Of a stretch of 9,016 nt of DNA, positions 1 to 5,685 are shown one piece after another (position 1 is the first letter of the stretch; the number at the start of each line of letters is the position of its first letter). The stretch comes from Porticoccaceae bacterium (lineage in GTDB: Bacteria; Pseudomonadota; Gammaproteobacteria; Pseudomonadales; Porticoccaceae). Below the pieces are notes generated by a model, which was not told where the DNA came from, did no database searches, and saw only the letters and a list, made by a program, of their open reading frames with translations. The translations under genes and the position numbers were made by a program. The stretch lies in the NCBI GenBank assembly GCA_019090225.1, contig JAHRWI010000340.1, positions 1 to 9,016 of the forward strand, written 5' to 3'.

Positions 1-452
1 AGAGACAGGGAGTTGATCCATACCCAAATATGGGTCAGGTAACGGGCATAGTAGCGATGTGCTGGGACACTGATATCGTATATCGGACAGCCGCAAATCA
101 ATGCGGCGGGCTTGTTCTGGCCCATCGCCAAAAAACGCGGCACATCTTTAGTAGCGTGCTGGCCATCGGCATCTATCTGCAAGGCGTGACTGAAGCCCTG
201 GATTTCAGCTTCTTTTAGGCCTACCTTCAGAGCGCCGCCTTTGCCTCGATTGGTGGGCAGTCGAATGATTTCAGTGCTAGGGTTATCACTGGCTAGTTTT
301 TGCAGTGTCTTAGCGCAAACGGGGTCGGAGCCATCGTCCACCAGGATAATGGGTAACTGCGCTGTCAATAAGTGAGCCATGGTGGCGGTGATAGCCTGCT
401 CGTGATTGTATACCGGCACGATAATACAAGGCTTGAAGTCTGGATCGCTCAC
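1..452 (-). CDS. apeJ: Family 2 glycosyltransferase, N-terminal part (ApeJ-like), cut by window edge
   Basis: This is a partial gene: about 150 N-terminal residues are present and the rest lies off the left edge. The start is a GTG at 450-452 that overlaps the stop of the preceding ligase-dehydratase gene as GTGA, so the two are probably translationally coupled. The protein opens with a GT-A nucleotide-binding strand (IIVPVYN, residues 10-16), followed by VDDGSD (38-43), NRGKGGAL (68-75) and the metal-binding DxD-type motif QIDADGQH (92-99, DAD at 94-96). These are hallmarks of GT2 enzymes of the dolichol-phosphate-mannose synthase type. In aryl polyene clusters the gene after the ligase/dehydratase is a GT2 protein, from memory often fused to an acyltransferase, thought to help build the lipid or sugar anchor. 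The donor sugar cannot be read from sequence. The GT2 family is certain; the ApeJ role rests on gene order. Confidence 0.85.
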   Translation of the reverse strand, partial: MSDPDFKPCIIVPVYNHEQAITATMAHLLTAQLPIILVDDGSDPVCAKTLQKLASDNPSTEIIRLPTNRGKGGALKVGLKEAEIQGFSHALQIDADGQHATKDVPRFLAMGQNKPAALICGCPIYDISVPAHRYYARYLTHIWVWINSLS

Positions 453-2239
453 GTATTTTGACCCAGTACAATACGGCCACTGGCATGGGGACCGAGATCG
501 GAATAATAAGTAAAGTCGATCTTTTGTTTGGCTGAATCGTATTGTAGTTCGAGGGTGATTTTCTGACCCGGATGGATGATCTGTTTGAACTTGATAACTT
601 CAAGGCGCAGAAAGTCTTGATCCAAAGTAAACATCTGGCGGGCATAATGATTGGCCCAATGCACTTGAACAACGCCCGGTAAAATAGGCGCTTCGTCAAA
701 GTGACCACCAAAAAACAGCAGGTCTTCCGGAACCTGTAGTTGCAAGCGTAGATGTTCCGCGCTGAGGCTGTGGCGTTCCAGCTCTACAGGCAACTGCGGA
801 CGTGCTTGCTCAGCTGTCTTGGCGAACAAATCGAGCAGCGTTTTTTGTTCCAGTTTACCTTGCGAGTTGATCGGGAGTTGTTCTACATATCGCCAACGGC
901 GGGGTAGTAAGGGTCGTTCAAAGCTTTGTAAAAGGTGCTCCCTGAGTAATTCATTGAGGCGGCGTTTACCTTTGTCGCTCATAAGCTTTTCTGCCGCAGT
1001 GGACAAAACCACCACAGCGGCAATCTCCACCCGCTGACCCTCAATCATCAAAAGGCGAGAAGCCTTCACAAAAGGGTGTTCGAGCAAGCAGGTTTCCATT
1101 TCATCCAGCGAGGTACGCTTGCCTTCGACTTTGACAATGCGGTCTGCTCTGCCGAGGAGGGCAAACTCGCTGTCATTATTAAAACGCACCCGGTCTGCAG
1201 TTTGCAGCCACTTGACGGTGTCTGGTAAGTGATCTGAGCACACTTCAAGGGTGTCATCGCTCTTGTTTTTACGCACCTGAACCCCTGGCATAGCTTGCCA
1301 GAAGGCTTCGTCACCGGGGCTTTGTTGACGCCAGGCAATACCTCCGGTCTCTGAACTGCCGTATACCTCGGATATATCCACCCCGAACCGTTCTCTGGCG
1401 AGCAGGCTGGTCTCTCGCTGTAGGGGTGCTCCGGAGCTGAAAATAGCCGACAATTTTTTTAGGGTCTCGCCATCGAGCTGTGCGGGTATCCGCGATAAAT
1501 GAGTGGGACTTGATATCAGAGCCAGGGGCCAATCCAGCCGGGCTCGAGATTTAATTTCTTCGAGATATTCGCAGGCCTGGGTATCGAAGCAGTGGCCCGC
1601 AGCCAAAGGCCAGAGCACGCGAAACAGCAGACCATAGATATGTTGATGACTAACCGTGGCCAGCACCAGGGTTGGGGATGCCGGGAGAGCGGTGGATGAA
1701 GGCAGGGCTGAGCATAAGTCATTACCCCAAAGTGCCTGTAAATGCGCAACTTCGCGGCTTAATTGTTTGATGGTTTTGGGAATGGCCTGAGGCTCGCCGC
1801 TGGAGCCGGAGGTATAGACTTTCAGTAATACGGCGTTGGGATCAAGCTTGATCTGAGCTAATTCACTCAATAGTTGTTGATTCAAGGCCTGGGGCAAAGG
1901 AGCGGTTGGTGCAGGCGTTGGTACCAGGCCATCAAAATCACCAATAAAGGCGTCTACCTGTTTAGCCAGGCCTGCTACCAGAGCCGGTTGTCGGCTACCC
2001 GGTAAATAAGCGGTTTTACCCAGGGACCAGAGTGCAAACAGGATGGCCGAGAACTCTCCGGCATCGTCGTGATACAAGGCCCAGTCTTGCTCGTCCCGCT
2101 GCTCTAAGAGCTGCCGCCAGGTGGCGACTCGGCTTAGCCAGTCAAGCCAGTTTGATACAGAACCGTTATTGATAAGGACTGGCCAATCGTTGTCACGGCT
2201 TGCACCCAGTAAGTCTTCGATGGCGATGAAACTAGTCAT
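449..2239 (-). CDS. apeH/apeI: AMP-dependent acyl/aryl ligase fused to hotdog 3-hydroxyacyl dehydratase (ApeH-ApeI)
   Basis: This 596-residue protein has two domains. Residues 1-475 are an ANL-superfamily adenylating enzyme, with a P-loop-like TSGSSGEPQAIPK (143-155), EVYGSSETGG (291-300), an Asp in TADR (349), LLGRADRIVKVEGKR (361-375) and a C-terminal lysine in INSQGKLEQ (K462). It would activate an aryl carboxylic starter with ATP and pass it to an ACP. Residues from about 485 to 596 are a FabA/FabZ/ApeI-type hotdog domain with HFDEAPILPG (513-522), where H513 is the likely catalytic His of the dehydratase. In Xenorhabdus and E. coli APE clusters ApeH and ApeI are separate proteins; here they form one uninterrupted frame. 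The ATG is 31 bases after the apeG stop with no clear Shine-Dalgarno, and an 11-codon frame bridges that gap. The stop overlaps the next gene as GTGA. Domain calls are firm; the substrate is inferred. Confidence 0.9.
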   Translation of the reverse strand: MTSFIAIEDLLGASRDNDWPVLINNGSVSNWLDWLSRVATWRQLLEQRDEQDWALYHDDAGEFSAILFALWSLGKTAYLPGSRQPALVAGLAKQVDAFIGDFDGLVPTPAPTAPLPQALNQQLLSELAQIKLDPNAVLLKVYTSGSSGEPQAIPKTIKQLSREVAHLQALWGNDLCSALPSSTALPASPTLVLATVSHQHIYGLLFRVLWPLAAGHCFDTQACEYLEEIKSRARLDWPLALISSPTHLSRIPAQLDGETLKKLSAIFSSGAPLQRETSLLARERFGVDISEVYGSSETGGIAWRQQSPGDEAFWQAMPGVQVRKNKSDDTLEVCSDHLPDTVKWLQTADRVRFNNDSEFALLGRADRIVKVEGKRTSLDEMETCLLEHPFVKASRLLMIEGQRVEIAAVVVLSTAAEKLMSDKGKRRLNELLREHLLQSFERPLLPRRWRYVEQLPINSQGKLEQKTLLDLFAKTAEQARPQLPVELERHSLSAEHLRLQLQVPEDLLFFGGHFDEAPILPGVVQVHWANHYARQMFTLDQDFLRLEVIKFKQIIHPGQKITLELQYDSAKQKIDFTYYSDLGPHASGRIVLGQNT

Positions 2240-2270
2240 AGATGCTTGTTATCTGGCGTCGCTTCGCGCA

Positions 2271-2813
2271 TCAGGCACTTTTCATCACGCGTTGCCTCAC
2301 CAGCCATTCTGCGGCGAAAAGTGTGCCCATACACAAATAGGAGATCAGGCCATTATATAAAGCCCACTGTGCATCTGTGCCGTACAGTGTAATCGCTAAA
2401 GCGACACTGCCATTCAAGCCAAAGAAACAGCACCACACCTTGGTGACCTTGCGGGTATAAACCACGCCCCGTTCAGGTAATTGAGGATCCTGGAGGCGGG
2501 CAATTCGCTCAATCATTGACGTCGGGCTTTTTAAACTCCAGAGAAATAACACCAGGAAGCTGGCACTGACTAAAACCGGATAGAGCTTTAGCGCCAGAGG
2601 ACTGTTGAGAAGCCAGGTCCACACGCCCAACAGGGTTAATAAAGGCAGCCAGAACCAATGATTGAGAGGTGATTCACCCAGGCTCACCATGCGAATTCCG
2701 GCGATAACAATGAGCAGTAAAACCAGATGTCGCGCATCAAAGTTTTGCAGACCCATATAGACCGCCAGGGGATAGAGCAGGGTGATGATCACTAGCACAA
2801 CGCGTTTAGCCAT
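2271..2813 (-). CDS. apeG: Polytopic inner-membrane protein of the aryl polyene operon (COG4648/ApeG-like)
   Basis: This protein has 180 residues and about six hydrophobic helices (roughly 4-20, 27-45, 54-70, 75-93, 127-145 and 150-170). A conserved-looking cytoplasmic loop lies between helices four and five: PTSMIERIARLQDPQLPERG (97-116) followed by VVYTRKVTKVWCCFFGLNG. That loop and the WALYNGLISYL segment fit the COG4648 membrane proteins found between the second ACP and the ligase in APE clusters. The biochemical role is unknown; membrane anchoring of the synthase or handling of the lipid product are possible. The ATG at 2811-2813 lies 15 bases past the apeF stop, with only a weak GAG-type ribosome site, which suggests dependence on upstream translation. 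The stop TGA overlaps an ATG (TGATG) opening the short frame at 2236-2271. Family membership is from remembered patterns. Confidence 0.85.
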   Translation of the reverse strand: MAKRVVLVIITLLYPLAVYMGLQNFDARHLVLLLIVIAGIRMVSLGESPLNHWFWLPLLTLLGVWTWLLNSPLALKLYPVLVSASFLVLFLWSLKSPTSMIERIARLQDPQLPERGVVYTRKVTKVWCCFFGLNGSVALAITLYGTDAQWALYNGLISYLCMGTLFAAEWLVRQRVMKSA

Positions 2814-2828
2814 GGTTGCTCTAAAGGC

Positions 2829-3083
2829 TTATTCAGCTTTCGACATCAGACTTTCGACGGCATCGACGATATCGGCGACCGTGCGAACATTTTTGAAATC
2901 TTCGGGCTTAATTTTCTTGCCGGTGAGTTTTTTCAGTTCTACGACCAGATCAACCGCATCGATACTATCGATATCGAGATCTTCGTACAGATTAGATGTC
3001 AGGCTAATATCGGCTTCGTCCAGTTCAAATAGCTCGACCAAAACTTGGCTGATTTTGTTTTGAATCTCATCTCGATCGAGCAT
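2829..3083 (-). CDS. apeF: Acyl carrier protein (second of two; ApeF-like)
   Basis: This small acidic protein of 84 residues has the four-helix ACP pattern. The phosphopantetheine attachment site is DIDSIDAVDL, with Ser40 as the modified residue. The ATG overlaps the stop of the first ACP gene as TGATG and is preceded by a strong AAAGGAG at 3091-3097 with a 7-base spacer, the best ribosome site in the operon. That fits the need for a large amount of carrier protein. APE systems use two ACPs. The lysine-rich second half (KKLTGKKIKPEDFKNV) looks more like fatty-acid or polyketide ACPs than its neighbour does. Its Ser would be loaded by the Sfp-type PPTase encoded at 5686-6411. The ACP call is near certain; which ACP carries the growing chain is not decidable from sequence. 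Confidence 0.95.
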   Translation of the reverse strand: MLDRDEIQNKISQVLVELFELDEADISLTSNLYEDLDIDSIDAVDLVVELKKLTGKKIKPEDFKNVRTVADIVDAVESLMSKAE

Positions 3084-3367
3084 CAGTGTTCTCCTTTCTC
3101 GTCAGCCTGGGTCGAGGTCTGAGCATTGACGAAAAGAGCCAGATTATGGACGCAGGCAAAGTGTATTTTAATTTGCTCTGAGTCGGCATCACCTTTGACC
3201 CCGTAACGCTTTTGCAATGCCAGGCCCAGCTCTAATGCATCAATCGAGTCGAGCCCCAGGCCCTCCACAAACAGAGCCTCGTGACTGTCAATGTCGGCAA
3301 CGGCGATATCTTCAAGATCGAGGGTGTCGATAATCAGTTGCTTAAGCTCCTGCTCTAATTCATTCAT
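3083..3367 (-). CDS. apeE: Acyl carrier protein (first of two; ApeE-like)
   Basis: This 94-residue acidic protein carries the ACP signature GLGLDSIDALELG, with Ser41 as the phosphopantetheine site. Its ATG lies inside the end of the acyltransferase gene (8-base overlap). An AGGAG at 3378-3382 lies 10 bases upstream, so both coupling and independent initiation are possible. The region after helix two (KRYGVKGDADSEQIKIHFACVHN) is longer and differs from the second ACP, so this is not a recent duplicate. The pattern FVEGLGLDSIDALELGLAL is typical of phosphopantetheine proteins placed next to LPLAT and AMP-ligase genes in APE operons. It is probably one of the two carriers on which the aryl polyene is primed and extended. 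The C-terminal tail beyond residue about 83 is polar and probably disordered. Confidence 0.94.
   Translation of the reverse strand: MNELEQELKQLIIDTLDLEDIAVADIDSHEALFVEGLGLDSIDALELGLALQKRYGVKGDADSEQIKIHFACVHNLALFVNAQTSTQADEKGEH
3091..3097 (-). promoter_or_regulatory. Strong Shine-Dalgarno for the second ACP gene
   Basis: On the minus strand the sequence reads AAAGGAG, 7 bases before the ATG at 3081-3083, and lies inside the coding end of the first ACP gene. It fixes the start of the second ACP and suggests high translation of the carrier protein. Confidence 0.8.
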
Positions 3368-4136
3368 GTACCGCTAACTCCTGAGTGAAATATTGTTCTA
3401 AAAAACGCGTCAGCTGACGGGCAGCTCGTGCCGGGGTAGTCTGATTCTGGAATTCTTGTATCTCGAGTGTTGGCCGCAGGATAAGGGAAAAATGCATTCG
3501 TCGCTGAGGAATTTGATACCACTTGAGATCTTTGGTCAACGTGCTTGGCTGGCAATTGATGATGGCCGGGGTGACATCGCTACCCGAGCGTAAAGCAATA
3601 TTGGCTGCGCCACGGCGCATTGACAGCGTTTGACCAGGGGTGGTCCGCGTACCCTCCGGGAAAATTATCAGCGTGTTACCGCGCTTTAGTGACGCGGCCG
3701 CTAAGTCAATGACTTGCTCAGGGTTGTCGTTGGCGATGTACCCGGCCATTTTAATGGGGCCTCCCCTGAAAGGGTTGCTCAATAAGCTACTTTTTACCAC
3801 GCAGTCGGCGCGTTTAATAAAGGCAATCAGAAATACCACGTCAATTAGCGAAGGGTGGTTGGCAAAAATAAGCTGGCCTGGGCGATTAAGTTCGCTGCGA
3901 TCGGGCATGGAGTAAGTTAATACGCCGAGGCCGCGCATCATCTCAACAAAAGCACGGAAACTGTAGTGGACTAAGGCTTTGGCCCGGCGCTCTCGCTCTA
4001 AAACTCCGCCGGGCAAGAGGTATAGCAGAGGTATTGCCAGCCAGGGAAGGATTAATCCGCCAATAGCGAAGGCCAGGAAACAAAGGCCCGTGGCCGCCAT
4101 GCGCCAATATTTATTGAGTAGCGTTAGCATCAACAC
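3360..4136 (-). CDS. apeD: Lysophospholipid/1-acylglycerol-phosphate-type acyltransferase (LPLAT; ApeD-like)
   Basis: This membrane acyltransferase is about 258 residues from the GTG at 4134-4136; the in-frame ATG at 4128-4130 is an equally good start, and neither has a clear ribosome site. An N-terminal hydrophobic hairpin (about residues 13-42) precedes the PlsC/LPLAT core. HPSLID (94-99) supplies the catalytic His and Asp of the HX4D motif, and FPEGTR (159-164) is the acceptor phosphate-binding motif. RRGAANIALRSG and VTPAII follow as in the family. LPLAT proteins move an acyl group from acyl-ACP or acyl-CoA to a glycerophosphate-like alcohol. In this setting it may transfer the aryl polyene or a fatty acid onto the lipid anchor, which is an inference. 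The gene overlaps apeC by 20-26 bases and the first ACP gene by 8 bases. Confidence in the family is high. Confidence 0.93.
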   Translation of the reverse strand: MLMLTLLNKYWRMAATGLCFLAFAIGGLILPWLAIPLLYLLPGGVLERERRAKALVHYSFRAFVEMMRGLGVLTYSMPDRSELNRPGQLIFANHPSLIDVVFLIAFIKRADCVVKSSLLSNPFRGGPIKMAGYIANDNPEQVIDLAAASLKRGNTLIIFPEGTRTTPGQTLSMRRGAANIALRSGSDVTPAIINCQPSTLTKDLKWYQIPQRRMHFSLILRPTLEIQEFQNQTTPARAARQLTRFLEQYFTQELAVHE

Positions 4137-4983
4137 GACTATTTATTTTTGCCCAGCGCCAGGCATGACGGTCTCCGGGGATAATGAGTTCATTATCTTC
4201 GGGACTTAGCAGGTACTTCAAAAAGGCCAGGGCCTGGGGTTCAGGTACCTGTTGATTGAGTGCAGATTGATTCAGTACCGGTAGCTCAGGAGCTTTATTG
4301 GCTCGATCATCAGGACTAAGGGGCACTAGATCACAAATTGACAGTGTCAGCTTCTGAGGAGTGTGGCGGAGCGTTTCTTCGCTCAGCCCTGCACTTATTT
4401 TAAGGGCAGGGTTTGAAGCCTCAGAACTCAACAAGAAAGCGATCGCGTAGGCATGTTCAGGTTCAGGACTGTTATCTGTATAGATCGATGGAACCGGTTC
4501 ATCGTAAATAATACACAGGATTTCCGAGCAGAATTGCTCATCCATAATGGCCGCGGCTTCAAGGAATGTCGTGCCGATATCGCCTGCGAGAGCAGTAATG
4601 CTGCTTGGATCCTTTCTTGCAATAGACATAACACCGCCAATGGCATTGTGTACTGACAGGCTGAAATGGGTCGGGGACAAGGGTTCTTGTGCAGCCAGAG
4701 ATTTGAGCAGTCCGACGGTGCGTTCAAGCTCGCCGTGGCGGCTGCTAAACACGCAGGGGATTTCAATATCGCTACCTCGCAGCAGTGGAAAAGCTACAGA
4801 CAGCGCCATTTTTCCCAGTGAGCTGAGGCGACGTCGCAGCATGGGCGGCACATCGGATACCTCGGGGGTACCGCCTGCTTCGGCTTGTTTCTGGCCCGCC
4901 GCCCATTGCTGCCAATCTTCTAAAGAGTGAATGCCGGGCATCCATGCAGACCAGTCCTTAATGGTTAAAACAATAGAACTCAT
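4111..4983 (-). CDS. apeC: Beta-ketoacyl synthase N-terminal-like protein, chain-length-factor type (ApeC-like)
   Basis: The chosen ATG at 4981-4983 gives 290 residues beginning MSSIVLTIKDWSAWMPG. The frame stays open upstream for 16 codons, but that extension does not look conserved. A GAGG stands 4 bases before the chosen ATG. The core resembles the small KS-like proteins (Pfam Ketoacyl-synt_2) encoded just before the LPLAT gene in APE clusters: VPPMLRRRLSSLGKMAL (45-61), FSSRHGELERTVGLL (79-93), SLSVHNAIGGVM (108-119) and SSITALAGDIGTTF (127-140). In Xenorhabdus this partner, ApeC, is the CLF that pairs with the true ketosynthase ApeO. Where active ketosynthases have TAC(A/S), this protein has TALAG, so the nucleophilic Cys appears to be Leu132 (by-eye alignment). 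The C-terminus carries the WRW feature (275-277) plus an extra tail. This is the first visible gene of the operon. Its role is inferred by analogy. Confidence 0.87.
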   Translation of the reverse strand: MSSIVLTIKDWSAWMPGIHSLEDWQQWAAGQKQAEAGGTPEVSDVPPMLRRRLSSLGKMALSVAFPLLRGSDIEIPCVFSSRHGELERTVGLLKSLAAQEPLSPTHFSLSVHNAIGGVMSIARKDPSSITALAGDIGTTFLEAAAIMDEQFCSEILCIIYDEPVPSIYTDNSPEPEHAYAIAFLLSSEASNPALKISAGLSEETLRHTPQKLTLSICDLVPLSPDDRANKAPELPVLNQSALNQQVPEPQALAFLKYLLSPEDNELIIPGDRHAWRWAKINSRVDANATQ

Positions 4984-5071
4984 GGGGCCTCGAAAGTACA
5001 GGGTGTGACTGTTATAGACAAAGCAAGGCACCCGTTATAGGTGAACAGGAAGCGATGATTACATTGAAGTG

Positions 5072-5086
5072 ATCAGTAATACTGAT
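5072..5086. repeat. Perfect inverted repeat (7-1-7), possible operator in the ape operon leader
   Basis: ATCAGTA and TACTGAT flank a single central A. The dyad lies about 90 bases upstream of apeC and 41-55 bases past the -10 of the candidate minus-strand promoter, so it would be in the untranslated leader or act as a downstream operator. The compact form suits a dimeric helix-turn-helix regulator; no regulator gene is visible in the window. Confidence 0.5.
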
Positions 5087-5123
5087 GCTAAAAGCCAGTA
5101 GGTAAATGGGATATAACCGAGCG

Positions 5124-5144
5124 CTTATTTTACTAGCAAATAAG
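5124..5144. repeat. Perfect inverted repeat (7-7-7) overlapping the candidate ape promoter
   Basis: CTTATTT and AAATAAG are separated by seven bases. The dyad covers the -10 element and most of the spacer of the candidate minus-strand promoter, where a repressor would block RNA polymerase. It is AT-rich, so chance formation is more likely than for a GC-rich dyad. Confidence 0.45.
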
Positions 5145-5154
5145 GCTCAGGCAA
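5127..5154 (-). promoter_or_regulatory. Candidate sigma70 promoter for the ape operon
   Basis: The minus strand reads TTGCCT (5149-5154), a 16-base spacer, then TAAAAT (5127-5132). Transcription would start near 5120 and give a leader of about 137 bases before the apeC ATG. The -10 matches five of six consensus bases and the -35 is moderate. It is the best minus-strand match I found in this divergent intergenic region. Confidence 0.45.
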
Positions 5155-5170
5155 GTGTGCTCGAGATCAG

Positions 5171-5198
5171 TTGCGATGCATTAACCTTGCGCTATAAT
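5171..5198 (+). promoter_or_regulatory. Sigma70 promoter for the exported-protein/PPTase unit
   Basis: TTGCGA (5171-5176), a 16-base spacer and a perfect TATAAT (5193-5198) lie 49 bases before the ATG of the small exported protein. The predicted start is near 5205. This -10 is back to back with the candidate ape promoter on the other strand; the two -35 boxes are 16 bases apart, so the divergent units could share regulation. Confidence 0.65.
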
Positions 5199-5247
5199 CG
5201 ACTTTCATTTAAAACTTGGCATTAAGCACCTGGAGCGGACAAAGGAT

Positions 5248-5679
5248 ATGAAAACGCGTTCAATGATTCTGATATTCACCATGTTGGTACTTTCAACGGT
5301 AGCTCAAGCTCGCGATACCAAACATCTGTTTCCTATTGCAGAAGCGATGAACAGCGCTGCTGCACAGGAGCAACTTAATAAGAATGTTAAATTCTACTTT
5401 GGCAAGAATTCTGCAAAATATCAGAAGGCAATGGGAACCCATACCGCTAACCGAAAAACTAATGCGTTCAATAAATCGGACGATGAGGCCTGCAGATGGG
5501 TCTTCCTATCCGCGTTAATAGCGCTACAGGATCGTGCTATTGCAGAGGGTGGCAATGCGGTAGTTGATATCCATAGCTACTATAAAAAAGATGCGATGTA
5601 CAGCGCTGAGAGTTATGAATGTCACGCTGGTGCTTTTATGTCCGGCGTTGCTCTCAGAGGAACAGTAGTTAAAAAGTAA
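5248..5679 (+). CDS. Small exported two-cysteine protein of aryl polyene loci, RcsF/YbjQ-like C-terminal pattern
   Basis: This 143-residue protein has a clear Sec signal peptide: KTR, a hydrophobic stretch from about 6 to 17, and AQA just before the likely cleavage after residue 21. The mature part is basic and contains only Cys82 and Cys125, which could form a periplasmic disulfide. The second half, helix ACRWVFLSALIALQDRAIAE then GGNAVVDIHSYY and YECHAGAFMSGVALRG, recalls the RcsF/YbjQ layout of a helix followed by NAVV and a Cys-containing strand. From memory, such proteins beside APE genes are often labelled 'excinuclease ATPase subunit', but no ATPase or UvrA motif is present and the name looks wrong. 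A partial AAAGGA at 5241-5246 and GGAG at 5232-5235 precede the ATG; neither has ideal spacing. The gene is 6 bases before the PPTase gene and probably co-transcribed. Function unknown; an envelope role is an inference. Confidence 0.82.
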   Translation: MKTRSMILIFTMLVLSTVAQARDTKHLFPIAEAMNSAAAQEQLNKNVKFYFGKNSAKYQKAMGTHTANRKTNAFNKSDDEACRWVFLSALIALQDRAIAEGGNAVVDIHSYYKKDAMYSAESYECHAGAFMSGVALRGTVVKK

Positions 5680-5685
5680 ACTGAT

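Noticed and set aside
310..711. 133-codon minus-strand frame overlapping the GT2 start and the ligase-dehydratase end
   Set aside because: It lies in another frame across two well-supported genes and shows no recognisable domain; it is a shadow.
5248..5679. Reading the exported protein as an excinuclease (UvrA) subunit
   Set aside because: No Walker, ABC signature or zinc-finger motif is present, and it has a signal peptide; the label would be a mis-annotation.
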